From NCBI GenBank assembly GCA_947505245.1, contig CANNIZ010000011.1, forward strand, positions 40,460 to 104,459: DNA of 64,000 bases, in the 5' to 3' direction. Source of the DNA: Pseudomonadota bacterium (GTDB lineage: Bacteria > Myxococcota_A > UBA796 > GCA-2862545). Both the position numbers and the translations under genes were made by a program. Numbering within the stretch: position 1 is the first letter of the stretch; each line of letters opens with the position of its first letter. A model generated the notes under the pieces. That model was not told the DNA's origin and ran no database searches. It saw only the letters and a program-made list of their open reading frames with translations. Below, piece after piece: positions 18,260 to 35,270 of the stretch.

Positions 18260-19096
18260 ATGCGTGACGGGCTGCTTCCCCACGATGATGATGATGTCCG
18301 CGAGCGCCGGATCGCCGTCGCGCTGCTGTTGTGCACGTGCGCGAGCGTGTACCTCGTCTACCTGCTGCGTTGGCTCGACGGACCGTGGATCGACGGGTCG
18401 GGCGGCGCGCTGTGGCGCGCGTGGCAGTTCACCGGCACCCTCCTCGGCATCCTGGTGTGCCATGAGCTCGGTCATTGGCTCGTCGGGCGCGCCTACGGGA
18501 TTCGCCTCGCGCTGCCCTGGTTCCTTCCGGCCCCGTTCCTCGTCGGCACGTTCGGTGCGGTGATCCGCTGGTCTGATCGCCCGAGGACGCGCACCGGCTG
18601 GCTCGCGATGGCGGCGGCGGGGCCGCTCGCGGGGTTCGGTGCGGTCGTGGTCGCGGTGCTGGTGTCGATGGCGCTCGGCGGCTCATCCAACACAGGTACG
18701 CTGTCCAGGCCGCTGCTGTGGTGGGTGCTGTCCTACGCCACCACTGGCGCCGCGCCCGCCCATCCGTCGTCGCAGGATCCGGTCGCGTTCGCTGCATGGA
18801 TCGGCGCGCTGGTCACGGCGCTCAACCTCCTCCCGATCGGGCAGCTCGACGGCGGGCACGTCTTGGGGGCGCTGTTCCCCGGGCCCGCGCGAAACCTCGG
18901 CCGCGCGACGACGGTGGTCCTTTTGGTGCTCGGGTTCGTGTGGCCGGTGTGGGCCGTTTGGGCTGCGGTCGCGAACCTGCTCGGAGGTCCCGCGGAGCCT
19001 CCCGTCGACGCTACTCCACCCGACGCCACCGCTCGCGGGCTCGCGATCGCCTGTGTCATCGCGTGGCTGTTGTGCGTCACACCTGTCCCGGGCTGA
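18260..19096 (+). CDS. M50-family membrane metalloprotease (site-2-protease-like)
   Basis: A 278-residue polytopic membrane protein with about six hydrophobic segments. The zinc motif HELGH lies in helix LLGILVCHELGHWLVG, and the second ligand motif is LLPIGQLDGGHVLGALF, with the LDG pattern typical of site-2 proteases. No PDZ or CBS domain is present, so it is a minimal version. These enzymes cut transmembrane segments of anti-sigma factors or other membrane proteins, but no substrate candidate is adjacent. It diverges from the J-protein gene and converges with, and directly abuts, the RqcH-like gene. Confidence 0.88.
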   Translation: MRDGLLPHDDDDVRERRIAVALLLCTCASVYLVYLLRWLDGPWIDGSGGALWRAWQFTGTLLGILVCHELGHWLVGRAYGIRLALPWFLPAPFLVGTFGAVIRWSDRPRTRTGWLAMAAAGPLAGFGAVVVAVLVSMALGGSSNTGTLSRPLLWWVLSYATTGAAPAHPSSQDPVAFAAWIGALVTALNLLPIGQLDGGHVLGALFPGPARNLGRATTVVLLVLGFVWPVWAVWAAVANLLGGPAEPPVDATPPDATARGLAIACVIAWLLCVTPVPG

Positions 19097-20437
19097 TCAC
19101 GCGTCGGAGGTCCAGGCAGCGATCGCGTCCCGATCGCGGATGACGCGCAGCACGCGCTCGTCGTGGACGGTCACCAGGCCGGGCTTGCCCGTCACGGCGC
19201 GCACGTTTCGCACGCGGGTGTACTGCACGTCCGCGGCGGTGCCGTTCGTGATTCCAGATGCGGCGAGCGCGAGCTGAGCCGCAGCGAGGAGCAGCGAAAG
19301 ATCAGGCGTCTTGTCCCTCGCGACCTTGATGACCACGTGTGCACCCGGCGTCCCCCGCACGTGCATCCAGAAGTCGTCGCCTTTCGCGACGTTGAACGTG
19401 AGGCGTCGGTTCCCGTCGGCGTTCTTGCCCACGAGGACGCGCTCTCCTCGGGGGCCGGTCCACTCGACCCACGGCCGGGCAGGGGAGTCATCCGCTTGTG
19501 TGCGGGTCCGTGGGAGCACCTTGGCGATGTCGACGAGCTGTTCCTCGGTCGCCAGGTCCACGCGCGCGAGGTCGGCGGACAGCTTCACGATCTGCGCTTC
19601 CGCGCGATCGATGTTCTCGATCACCCTGTCCACACCGCGATCCAGGCGGCTCGCCTTCGTGTACAGGCGGTCCAGCGCGCTCGAAGGCGCTCGTGTCGGA
19701 TCGATGGAGATCTCCCACGTCAGCGACTCGTCCTCCAAATCAGTCACGACAGCGATCGACGTGCCTCGCCGGAACCGGTGCAGGTTGGCAGCGAGCGCGT
19801 CCGCCTGCCGGCGGATCTTCGGGGCCTGCGCCGCGTTGTCGAGGTCGGCGTGAAGGCCGACGATCAAACGTCGCTTCCGATCGATCAGTCGCGTGATCGC
19901 AGCCCGCATTGCCGTCCGGCGATCGGTCGTTCGGCGCTCGCGCTCCGCTTTAGAAAAAAACCGCTCCGGCGCGAGTTCATCGCCGCTGGCGTCGAACCGG
20001 ATCGCGGTGCGAGGGTTCCTGCCTTCGGAAGTTGGCTCCGTCAGCGAGGCAGGCGCGGGGCCGTCAAACGCGGCGACCGGCACGCCGGCGTCGATCAGCC
20101 AGAGCCCGCCGCTCCGGCCTGTGACCCGCACGTGCACGTGTTGATCGCCGAATGCAAGATCGACGATGCGATCCGAAGGGTGCTTCGTGACGGCCGTGAG
20201 CGGCCCCCGAACGCGCGCCCGGAGCGCTCCTTGGAAGGAGAACGGCTGCGGCGGGTTCTTTGGTCGAGAGGTCACCGGATGAACGCGAGCGAACGGTCCG
20301 CGCGGGACGATCAGCACCGCCCCGTCTCCGATGCCCAGCACGACGCGGTCGCGAGCGGGCTGCCAGGCGCCAGTGAAAGGCCTGCCCACCCACCTCTGGA
20401 GGTGGTCCACGACCCACTGAAGTTCGGCGTCAGTCAC
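19097..20437 (-). CDS. rqcH: RqcH/NEMF-family NFACT protein, shortened
   Basis: A 446-residue NFACT protein. RqcH binds split 50S subunits carrying peptidyl-tRNA and recruits tRNA-Ala to add C-terminal alanine tails. An NFACT-N-like region (1-150) contains a DR pair in HPSDRIVDLAFGD. A helical/coiled-coil middle follows (about 170-320), then an NFACT-R domain with GPRGERVLVGKNADGNRRL, DDFWMHVRGTPGAHVVI and VQYTRVRNVRAVTGKPG. Usual bacterial members are about 550-580 residues, so the N-terminal half is compressed. The GTG start at 20435-20437 is inferred; no strong ribosome site is seen. It diverges from the next gene across 35 bp. Confidence 0.85.
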   Translation of the reverse strand: MTDAELQWVVDHLQRWVGRPFTGAWQPARDRVVLGIGDGAVLIVPRGPFARVHPVTSRPKNPPQPFSFQGALRARVRGPLTAVTKHPSDRIVDLAFGDQHVHVRVTGRSGGLWLIDAGVPVAAFDGPAPASLTEPTSEGRNPRTAIRFDASGDELAPERFFSKAERERRTTDRRTAMRAAITRLIDRKRRLIVGLHADLDNAAQAPKIRRQADALAANLHRFRRGTSIAVVTDLEDESLTWEISIDPTRAPSSALDRLYTKASRLDRGVDRVIENIDRAEAQIVKLSADLARVDLATEEQLVDIAKVLPRTRTQADDSPARPWVEWTGPRGERVLVGKNADGNRRLTFNVAKGDDFWMHVRGTPGAHVVIKVARDKTPDLSLLLAAAQLALAASGITNGTAADVQYTRVRNVRAVTGKPGLVTVHDERVLRVIRDRDAIAAWTSDA

Positions 20438-20472
20438 GGCGTCGGAGTATCCTGTCTGCGGAGGTTGGCGGA

Positions 20473-21531
20473 ATGACGACGGGGTTGTGGATGCTGCTCG
20501 CGATCGCCCCGTCCTTCGGCGCTTCGTTCTACCTGGAGACCCCACCCGTCTCTGAAAAGACGGCCGCGACCGAAATCGCGAAAGCCGCCGAGGACGCCGG
20601 GCCATCGCGCGTGGTTCGCCGTTACCTCGAGGGGTCGGGCTGGCAGTACGTGGTCGTAGTCGAAGGGTTTACCGACCAGGGCGTCGCCCAAAAGGCCGCA
20701 CACGACCTCGCTCGTAGCGCTGGAATGAGCGTGGACGTGTACGCGGCGGAAGGCTCTGAAGCGCGTCGTGTCGCGACGGAGACCGCCGGTCCCGCTGCGA
20801 TCGCGAAGGCGGAGGTGGTCGTTCCAACACCGCCTCCTACGCCCGTGCCAGCGCCAGTGCCGGCACCACCCGCACCGTCGCCTCGCCACGGCGGTCCAAA
20901 AACACCTGCGGTCGTGGCCGCCTCCGCCGCGCCGCCGACGCCAGCGAGCGCAGATCCATCCGTCGCGCTGAACGAGTCGTTCGCGCGCGTGCGGCCTGCC
21001 GTCGAGCAGGTACGAGCTGCACCTTCGCTCGTGTTCGAGTTTCGTCGTTCGGTCCCTGACGGTCCCATCGTGAAGCACACGTACGCCGCACGTGGAGCAG
21101 ATCGCTACCTTGACGTCGTGATCGAATCGGGGGCCGGGACCTCCAGTCGTTCGGGGATCTCGTCGGGCGACGCGTGGCTGCAGGCGTCGAGCGTGACTCA
21201 TGAAGATCTCACGCGTACCAAGGAAATGCTCGGCCGCTTCGCACCTGATTCGATTCTCTCGACGCTGTTCGCGGTGGCTACGACGGACGCCCAACTCGGC
21301 GGCGCGACGTTCGAACTCGACGCGAAGGGCAACCTCGCGCGGGCGTCGTGGCGCGATGGGACGCAGGATCTTGCGCAAGACTTCGGAGACTGGCGGGACG
21401 CAGGTGGTGGCGTCGTGGTCCCGCATCGCGTGCGTACCTGGCGCGACGGCGCGCTGGTCGACGATGTCGAGATCCTGAGACTCGACGTGAAGCCGAAAGT
21501 TGACGAGCGGTGGTTCCGCGTACCGTCTTGA
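20473..21531 (+). CDS. Exported hypothetical protein with SPOR-like N-region
   Basis: A 352-residue protein with a signal peptide (MTTGLWMLLAIAPSFGA). Residues about 20-95 resemble a SPOR/sporulation-related peptidoglycan-binding fold in pattern (YVVVVEGFTDQGVAQKAAHDLA), though this is a weak match. A Pro/Ala linker (about 105-165) follows, then a C-terminal domain of about 180 residues that looks like an outer-membrane-lipoprotein/LolA-type beta sheet (FEFRRSVPDGPIVKHTYAARGADRYLDVVIE begins it). No enzyme motif is visible. GGAGG lies 8-12 bases before ATG 20473. It immediately precedes the tRNA cluster promoter. Confidence 0.6.
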   Translation: MTTGLWMLLAIAPSFGASFYLETPPVSEKTAATEIAKAAEDAGPSRVVRRYLEGSGWQYVVVVEGFTDQGVAQKAAHDLARSAGMSVDVYAAEGSEARRVATETAGPAAIAKAEVVVPTPPPTPVPAPVPAPPAPSPRHGGPKTPAVVAASAAPPTPASADPSVALNESFARVRPAVEQVRAAPSLVFEFRRSVPDGPIVKHTYAARGADRYLDVVIESGAGTSSRSGISSGDAWLQASSVTHEDLTRTKEMLGRFAPDSILSTLFAVATTDAQLGGATFELDAKGNLARASWRDGTQDLAQDFGDWRDAGGGVVVPHRVRTWRDGALVDDVEILRLDVKPKVDERWFRVPS

Positions 21532-21533
21532 GC

Positions 21534-21560
21534 TTGACAGGCCCGCCGTGACTTCATAAG
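21534..21560 (+). promoter_or_regulatory. Candidate sigma-70-type promoter of the tRNA/secE locus
   Basis: A perfect TTGACA (-35) lies at 21534-21539 and CATAAG (-10-like, four of six) at 21555-21560, 15 bases apart; a TAAGAA at 21557-21562 gives 17-base spacing with a weaker match. It sits just after the preceding stop codon and 24 bp before the first tRNA, where a stable-RNA promoter is expected. Confidence 0.5.
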
Positions 21561-21583
21561 AACGGGGCGGTCGTCGGCGCCTC

Positions 21584-21656
21584 GCTGGCGTAGCTCAGCT
21601 GGTAGAGCAGCTGATTTGTAATCAGCAGGTCGCGGGTTCAAGTCCCACCGCCAGCT
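21584..21656 (+). tRNA. tRNA-Thr (anticodon TGT)
   Basis: A 73-nt cloverleaf. The 7-bp acceptor stem GCTGGCG/CGCCAGC is perfect, the anticodon stem GCTGA/TCAGC encloses loop TTTGTAA (anticodon TGT), and the T-arm has GGTTCAAGTCC. The discriminator base is T and CCA is not encoded. Confidence 0.96.
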
Positions 21657-21690
21657 TTCGATGCGTCGTTCCTTGACCTGCAACGTTCCT

Positions 21691-21773
21691 GGGGAGTTAC
21701 CCGAGTGGCCAAAGGGGGCGGGCTGTAAACCCGCTGGCATTAGCCTACGTAGGTTCGAATCCTTCACTCCCCA
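21691..21773 (+). tRNA. tRNA-Tyr (anticodon GTA)
   Basis: An 83-nt class II tRNA with a long variable arm. Acceptor GGGGAGT/ACTCCCC, anticodon stem GCGGG/CCCGC around loop CTGTAAA (anticodon GTA), T-loop GGTTCGAATCC, discriminator A. CCA is not encoded. Confidence 0.96.
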
Positions 21774-21800
21774 CTCTTTTCCTTGTTTTTCGCGTGTCTC

Positions 21801-21872
21801 GCGGGAGTAGCTCAGCGGTAGAGCATCAGCCTTCCAAGCTGAGGGTCGCGGGTTCGAATCCCGTCTCCCGCT
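21801..21872 (+). tRNA. tRNA-Gly (anticodon TCC)
   Basis: A 72-nt cloverleaf. Acceptor GCGGGAG/CTCCCGC, anticodon stem TCAGC/GCTGA around loop CTTCCAA (anticodon TCC), T-loop GGTTCGAATCC, discriminator T as expected for bacterial glycine tRNA. CCA is not encoded. Confidence 0.96.
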
Positions 21873-21914
21873 TACCGTCTCCCGCATTCTTTGTCTGTTT
21901 CGCCTGTACTCGAC

Positions 21915-21986
<72 letters not shown>

Positions 21987-22170
21987 CCAGTTCCCCCCTC
22001 ACGTGCAGGGGGTGAGCGGAGTCTGGCTGTCACCGTCGCGTTCGTCCGCCCGAAGCGGTCGGTGGGGTTGCCATTCGCGAGCCGGTGTGCATCAGTCCGC
22101 TTGCGCGGTTGGGACGGTAGTGCTAGATGGCATGACCCTTGCTTCCGCCGTCCGGCTGGAGGTCATTCGT

Positions 22171-22551
22171 ATGCTGCATCAACGCCAGGTTCTGATGATC
22201 TTCGTCGTGATTGCGATCGTCGCTGGCACCACCGTGCAGTCAGCGTCCGGTTCGTTGTTCGAACAGTTCGCGATCCCCGATACGCGCTTCTTCGCGATCG
22301 TGAACCTGACGACGTTGATGTCCGTGGCAGGAGGCGGGCTCACTTTCCTCGGTCTCGTCCGCAACCAGCGGGCGGTAACGTACTTCGATGAAGTTGTAGA
22401 CGAGATGAGCAAGGTTACATGGCCGACGCGCGAGGAGGCCCTGCGGGGTGCTACCACGGTCCTGACGACCAGCGCGATCGTGTCGCTCGCGATCGCCTTC
22501 TACGATTTCTTTTGGAAGAATGTCGCGAATATCTTTCTGTTCAACGGCTGA
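22171..22551 (+). CDS. secE: Preprotein translocase subunit SecE
   Basis: A 126-residue inner-membrane protein of the SecYEG channel. The conserved amphipathic/TM core is at the C-terminus: DEVVDEMSKVTWPTREEAL, then a hydrophobic helix ending near YDFFW. Two more hydrophobic segments at about 8-25 and 45-62 make it the long, three-helix type found in E. coli (127 residues) rather than the single-helix type. GGAGGT precedes ATG 22171; an in-frame ATG at 22132 is a weaker alternative. It stands directly before nusG. Confidence 0.93.
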   Translation: MLHQRQVLMIFVVIAIVAGTTVQSASGSLFEQFAIPDTRFFAIVNLTTLMSVAGGGLTFLGLVRNQRAVTYFDEVVDEMSKVTWPTREEALRGATTVLTTSAIVSLAIAFYDFFWKNVANIFLFNG

Positions 22552-22591
22552 TTCCAACACAACGTGCCGGCTCGACCGGTAGGAGACCTTG

Positions 22592-23116
22592 ATGGCGATG
22601 CGCTGGTACGCCGTGCACACGCTGAACGGATCGGAAGAAAGGGCCAGGCAGGCGCTCGAGCAGCGCATCCGGACCCACAATCTTACCGATCGGTTTGGCC
22701 AGGTATTGGTCCCCTCCGAGACCGTGATCGATCCCAAGACCAAGCGGAAGACGACGCGTCGCTTCTACCCTGGGTACATGCTCGTCGAAATGGAACTGGA
22801 CAACGAGACCTGGCATCTCGTAACCAATACGCCCAAGATCACAGGCTTCGTCGGACGCACGCGGAACCCGCCCCCGGTTCCTGACGAAGAGGTCAAGCGT
22901 GTCACGAGCCGCCTCGCGCAAGAAGAGGCCCCTCGCGCGGTCATGAACTTCGAGCTTGGCGAAGAGGTCCGCCTCACGGACGGTTCCTACGCCTCCATGC
23001 GCGGCAAGATCGAAGAGATCAACGAGCTGCGCGGCAAGCTCCGCGTCGTGATCAACATCTTCGGACGTCCGGTCTCCACGGAGCTCGGCTTCCACCAGGT
23101 CGAAAAGGTCTCCTAG
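22592..23116 (+). CDS. nusG: Transcription factor NusG
   Basis: A 174-residue elongation factor that binds RNA polymerase through its NGN domain and Rho or S10 through its KOW domain. MRWYAVHTLNGSEERARQAL, FYPGYMLVEMELD and GFVGRTRNPPPVPDEEV mark the NGN domain; NFELGEEVRLTDG...RGKIEEIN marks the KOW domain. AGGAGA lies five bases before ATG 22592. Normal length, in the conserved secE-nusG-rplK order. Confidence 0.97.
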   Translation: MAMRWYAVHTLNGSEERARQALEQRIRTHNLTDRFGQVLVPSETVIDPKTKRKTTRRFYPGYMLVEMELDNETWHLVTNTPKITGFVGRTRNPPPVPDEEVKRVTSRLAQEEAPRAVMNFELGEEVRLTDGSYASMRGKIEEINELRGKLRVVINIFGRPVSTELGFHQVEKVS

Positions 23117-23176
23117 TTTTCTCGAAACCCACGCGGACGGCCTTGGTGCTGAAAGCGGACATGACAGAGGCAGGCA

Positions 23177-23608
23177 ATGGCAAAGAAAATCACTGGCGAA
23201 ATCAAGCTGCAGATCCCCGCGGGCGCGGCTCGTCCTGCTCCCCCGGTCGGTCCCGCGCTCGGCCAGGCAGGCGTGAACATCAAGGCGTTCTGCGACGAGT
23301 TCAACACGCGCACCAAAGAGCAGATGAAGGACGGGCTCATCATCCCTGTCGTCATCACGGTCTACTCGGACCGTAGCTTCACGTTCGTCACCAAGACGCC
23401 TCCGGTCGCGCCCCTGCTGTTCAAGGCGGCCAAGATCGAGAAGGGCTCTGGCGAGCCGAATCGCAAGAAGGTCGGCCAGGTCACGATGAAGCAGGTGGAA
23501 GAGATCGCGAAGCTCAAGCTTCAGGATCTCAACTGCACCACGATTCAGTCAGCGGTCGCCCAGGTCGTGGGCACGGCCCGGAGCAGCGGCATCACCGTCA
23601 CCGGCTGA
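23177..23608 (+). CDS. rplK: 50S ribosomal protein L11
   Basis: A 143-residue protein of the ribosomal stalk base that binds 23S rRNA in the GTPase-associated centre. [32 protein letters not shown] is the typical N-terminal domain with its proline-rich hinge, and [17 protein letters not shown] the RNA-binding C-terminal domain. In enteric bacteria it is co-transcribed with rplA; here a 124-bp structured gap lies between them. Confidence 0.98.
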   Translation: MAKKITGEIKLQIPAGAARPAPPVGPALGQAGVNIKAFCDEFNTRTKEQMKDGLIIPVVITVYSDRSFTFVTKTPPVAPLLFKAAKIEKGSGEPNRKKVGQVTMKQVEEIAKLKLQDLNCTTIQSAVAQVVGTARSSGITVTG

Positions 23609-23665
23609 TACCGCCCCCTATCAACGCGTTCCGCAGCGATGCGGACATACCGTCTCCGGTGGGGA

Positions 23666-23718
23666 GGGCCATTCCGGCCCGCCATCACTCCCGGAACGGG
23701 CAAAGGGCTAGCCCTTTG
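23666..23718 (+). promoter_or_regulatory. Structured leader between rplK and rplA
   Basis: Two inverted repeats: GGGCC-ATTCC-GGCCC at 23666-23680, and an 18-base perfect palindrome CAAAGGGCTAGCCCTTTG at 23701-23718 that ends next to the rplA ribosome site (GAGGAG). The second could mask translation initiation or be a binding site for L1 autoregulation; no T-tract follows, so it is not a classical terminator. Confidence 0.45.
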
Positions 23719-23732
23719 CGAGGAGAAACCAA

Positions 23733-24449
23733 GTGGCACAACATGGAAAGCGCTTTCGCGCGGCCCGGGAGCGGATTGACCCCGCTAATCGGTACCCGCT
23801 CGATCAGGGCATGGACTTGTTGAAGTCCTCCGCGACGGCGAAGTTCGATGAGACCATCGACATCGCGGTCCGCCTCGGGGTCAACCCGAAGCAGGCCGAT
23901 CAGATGGTCCGCGGCGCCGTCAGCCTGCCGTTCAGCGCCGGCAAGGCAGTGAGGGTGCTCGTATTCGCCCAAGGCGAGTCCGCGAAGGAGGCTTTGGCCG
24001 CCGGAGCAGACATCGTCGGTGGAGACGAGCTGATCGACAGGATCGCGAACGACGGCTTCACCGAGTTCGACAAAGCAATCGCGACGCGCCCGATGATGGC
24101 GAAGGTCGGTAAGCTCGGCCGCGTGCTGGGTCCCCGCGGCCTGATGCCGAACCCCAAGGACGGCACCGTCTGCGCACCCGAAGATGTCGCGAAGGTCATT
24201 CGCGAAGTCAAGGGTGGTCGGGTCGACTTCCGGGTCGACAAGGCCGGCATCGTGCACGCGCCGATCGGCAAGGGCAGCATGTCGAAAGAGCAACTCGCCG
24301 CCAACGTGACGGCGATGGTCCAGACCCTGTGGCGCCTCAAGCCGGCAACGGCCAAGGGCGTCTACCTCAAGTCCATCGCGGTTAGCGCCACGATGGGGCC
24401 GTCCGTCCGTCTCGATCCGCTCGAGCTGGCGCGGCTGTTGGAGGCCTGA
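23733..24449 (+). CDS. rplA: 50S ribosomal protein L1
   Basis: A 238-residue protein of the L1 stalk, which helps release deacylated tRNA from the E site and, in E. coli, represses its own operon. Visible: KRFRAARERIDP, FDETIDIAVRLGVNPKQADQ, LGPRGLMPNPKDGTV and the C-terminal VYLKSIAVSATMGPSVRLD. GTG start at 23733 after GAGGAG. Its stop is one base before the rplJ start, so the two are translationally coupled. Confidence 0.98.
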   Translation: MAQHGKRFRAARERIDPANRYPLDQGMDLLKSSATAKFDETIDIAVRLGVNPKQADQMVRGAVSLPFSAGKAVRVLVFAQGESAKEALAAGADIVGGDELIDRIANDGFTEFDKAIATRPMMAKVGKLGRVLGPRGLMPNPKDGTVCAPEDVAKVIREVKGGRVDFRVDKAGIVHAPIGKGSMSKEQLAANVTAMVQTLWRLKPATAKGVYLKSIAVSATMGPSVRLDPLELARLLEA

Positions 24450-24450
24450 G

Positions 24451-24978
24451 ATGTCGAACGAACAACGTTTCGTCGAGAAGGGCAAGACCGTGGACGCGCT
24501 TCGTGCGCAGTTCCAGACCGCTCCCCTCGTGGTGCTCGCAGATTTCAAGGGCGCGACGGTCAAGGAGCTCGACAAGCTCCGCCGCAACGTCGAGAAGGGC
24601 GGCCTCAAGATGCAGGTCGTGAAGAACACGCTCTGCTACCGCGCCGTCCAGGGCACGGACAAAGAGAAGCTCGCGGACCACTTCCGTGGCAACATCGCCG
24701 TCTTGTTCGCGGGCGAAAACCCGATCGGTGCCGCCAAGGCGCTGCGCGATCAGCTGCGGGAGAACAACAAGTTCGTCGTTCGTGTCGGCTTCTTTGAAGG
24801 CGACGTGATCGACTCGAAGGGCGTCGCCGCTGTGGCGGAGCTCCCGGGTCGTGAAGAACTTCTCAGCAAGTTGCTCGCGACGATCCAGGCCGGCCCACAG
24901 CAGCTGCTGTCGGTTATCCAGGGCGCCCCGCGCGATCTCGTTTACCTGCTCAACAATCACTCCGAAAACCTCAAGTAA
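24451..24978 (+). CDS. rplJ: 50S ribosomal protein L10
   Basis: A 175-residue stalk protein that anchors L7/L12 dimers to the ribosome. The N-terminal rRNA-binding domain shows VVLADFKGATVKELDKLR and VVKNTL; the C-terminal helix that recruits L7/L12 is present (EELLSKLLATIQAGPQQLLSV begins it). Only one base separates it from rplA, so there is no room for the separate L10 leader known upstream of rplJ in E. coli. Confidence 0.97.
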   Translation: MSNEQRFVEKGKTVDALRAQFQTAPLVVLADFKGATVKELDKLRRNVEKGGLKMQVVKNTLCYRAVQGTDKEKLADHFRGNIAVLFAGENPIGAAKALRDQLRENNKFVVRVGFFEGDVIDSKGVAAVAELPGREELLSKLLATIQAGPQQLLSVIQGAPRDLVYLLNNHSENLK

Positions 24979-25011
24979 CTACGCCGCCTTTGGTGGCTTA
25001 TGGAGACTCCA

Positions 25012-25389
25012 ATGTCTGTTTCCCAGGATCAGGTCGTCGACTACATCAAGGGCCTCAAGCTTGGCGAGGTCAAGGGCCTCATCGAGCGCCTTGAGACCGA
25101 GCTCGGCGTCAAGGCGTCCGCGCCGATGATGGCCATGGGCGCGGCTCCTGCCGCGGCCGGTGCCGCCGCCGTCGAGAAGACCGAGTTCGACGTGGTGCTC
25201 AAGAGCGCCGGTGAGAGCAAGATCAACGTGATCAAGGTCATCCGCGAAGTGACCGGCCTCGGCCTCAAGGAAGCGAAGACGCTCTCCGAGACGGCTGACG
25301 GCAAGGTCAAGGAAGGCGTCAGCAAGGACGAAGCGAACAAGATCGCCGAGTCCCTCAAGGCGGCCGGCGCGACGGTCGAAGTCAAGTAG
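25012..25389 (+). CDS. rplL: 50S ribosomal protein L7/L12
   Basis: A 125-residue stalk protein that recruits translational GTPases. It has an N-terminal dimerisation domain ([19 protein letters not shown]), an Ala/Gly hinge ([17 protein letters not shown]) and the C-terminal factor-binding domain ([19 protein letters not shown]). ATG 25012 follows GGAG at the proper distance; an ATG twelve bases upstream lacks one. It follows rplJ by 33 bp. Confidence 0.97.
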   Translation: MSVSQDQVVDYIKGLKLGEVKGLIERLETELGVKASAPMMAMGAAPAAAGAAAVEKTEFDVVLKSAGESKINVIKVIREVTGLGLKEAKTLSETADGKVKEGVSKDEANKIAESLKAAGATVEVK

Positions 25390-25398
25390 TTCGTCGTC

Positions 25399-25481
25399 GT
25401 CAGCATTCAGCTGACGGCAACCTGCGCGGTCTCCCGGACCGGAGCCGCGCTTGAAGTCCCGCCTCCTTCGGGGGGCGGGAC
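25399..25481 (+). promoter_or_regulatory. Three consecutive hairpins between rplL and rpoB (attenuator/processing site)
   Basis: Hairpin 1: GTCAGC-ATTCA-GCTGAC at 25399-25415. Hairpin 2: GCGCGG...CCGCGC at 25424-25450, extended by CTCC/GGAG with one bulged T. Hairpin 3: an 11-bp stem at 25456-25481 closed by a C(TTCG)G tetraloop. No T-tract follows. In other bacteria this gap holds a partial terminator and an RNase III site that set the ribosomal protein to RNA polymerase ratio. Confidence 0.6.
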
Positions 25482-25621
25482 CTGGTCCAACCCGCTTCTC
25501 CCTGGAACATCCAATCGCATGGTGACTTCGGTATCGAAGGTCTCCCGCCAGGCCGGTTTTGCCGACCTGGGTGCGTCATTGGATCATCCGTCTGTTCTCC
25601 CTCGTACGAGGTAGCTCCCAC

Positions 25622-29809
<4,188 letters not shown>

Positions 29810-29825
29810 CGCCGGGCTTCGGTTT

Positions 29826-29854
29826 CGGGGCCGCTCGTCCTCAGGGCGGCCCCG
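29826..29854 (+). promoter_or_regulatory. GC-rich hairpin between rpoB and rpoC
   Basis: A 9-bp perfect stem, CGGGGCCGC pairing with GCGGCCCCG, around an 11-base loop, followed by a pyrimidine-rich run to the rpoC ribosome site (GGAGAC). It may stabilise or punctuate the rpoBC transcript; the T content downstream is too interrupted for a confident terminator. Confidence 0.45.
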
Positions 29855-29901
29855 GTTCTCCCTCTCCCCCTTTGTTCCTTTCCTGATTCGGAGACGTCCG
29901 C

Positions 29902-34731
<4,830 letters not shown>

Positions 34732-34754
34732 GCAGACGCCGCAGCGCTGCATTC

Positions 34755-35270
34755 ATGCGACACGTCGCACTTCTGCGCGGGATCAACGTCGGGGGCAATC
34801 ACAAGCTCCCGATGGTCGATCTCGCGCAGTTGTTTTTGGATCACGGCTGCACGGACGTGAAGACGTACATCCAAAGCGGCAACGTGGTGTTCGAGTCGAA
34901 GAAGCCGCCGGTGTCCGCCCTCGAGGCGGCCATCGTCGAGCGCTTCGGCTTTGCCTCGCCGATCATCGTGCGGACAGCGACCGAGCTCCAGGCCACGCTG
35001 CGGTCGAATCCGTTGGGTGACGATGCAAACAAGCTGCACGTCGCGTTCCTGCGCGACGTCCCGACGGCGGCGGCGGTCGCGAAGCTCGATTCCGACCGAT
35101 CCCCGGGAGACGTGTTCCGCGTGGTGGGTCGTGACGTGTACTTCGCGTTTGCGGTGGGGGCCGGCAACACGAAGTTCACGGCGACGTGGCTCGACAAGGG
35201 ACTCGGGACGGTGTCGACCTGGCGGAACTGGCGCACCGTCAACACGCTCGCGGCGATGGCCGGCGCCTAA
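34755..35270 (+). CDS. DUF1697 family protein
   Basis: A 171-residue protein with the complete DUF1697 pattern: HVALLRGINVGGNHKLPM at the start, YIQSGNVVFES in the middle and a C-terminal RNWRTVNTLAAM. The family is widespread and has no established biochemical function. No signal peptide or membrane segment. It follows rpoC by 23 bp and may be read through from it. Its stop codon overlaps the stop of the convergent YbaK-like gene. Confidence 0.88.
   Translation: MRHVALLRGINVGGNHKLPMVDLAQLFLDHGCTDVKTYIQSGNVVFESKKPPVSALEAAIVERFGFASPIIVRTATELQATLRSNPLGDDANKLHVAFLRDVPTAAAVAKLDSDRSPGDVFRVVGRDVYFAFAVGAGNTKFTATWLDKGLGTVSTWRNWRTVNTLAAMAGA

Noticed and set aside
29810..29901. Rho-independent terminator between rpoB and rpoC
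   Set aside because: A strong stem is present but the downstream pyrimidine run is C-rich and interrupted; rpoBC are expected to be co-transcribed, so it is listed only as a hairpin.
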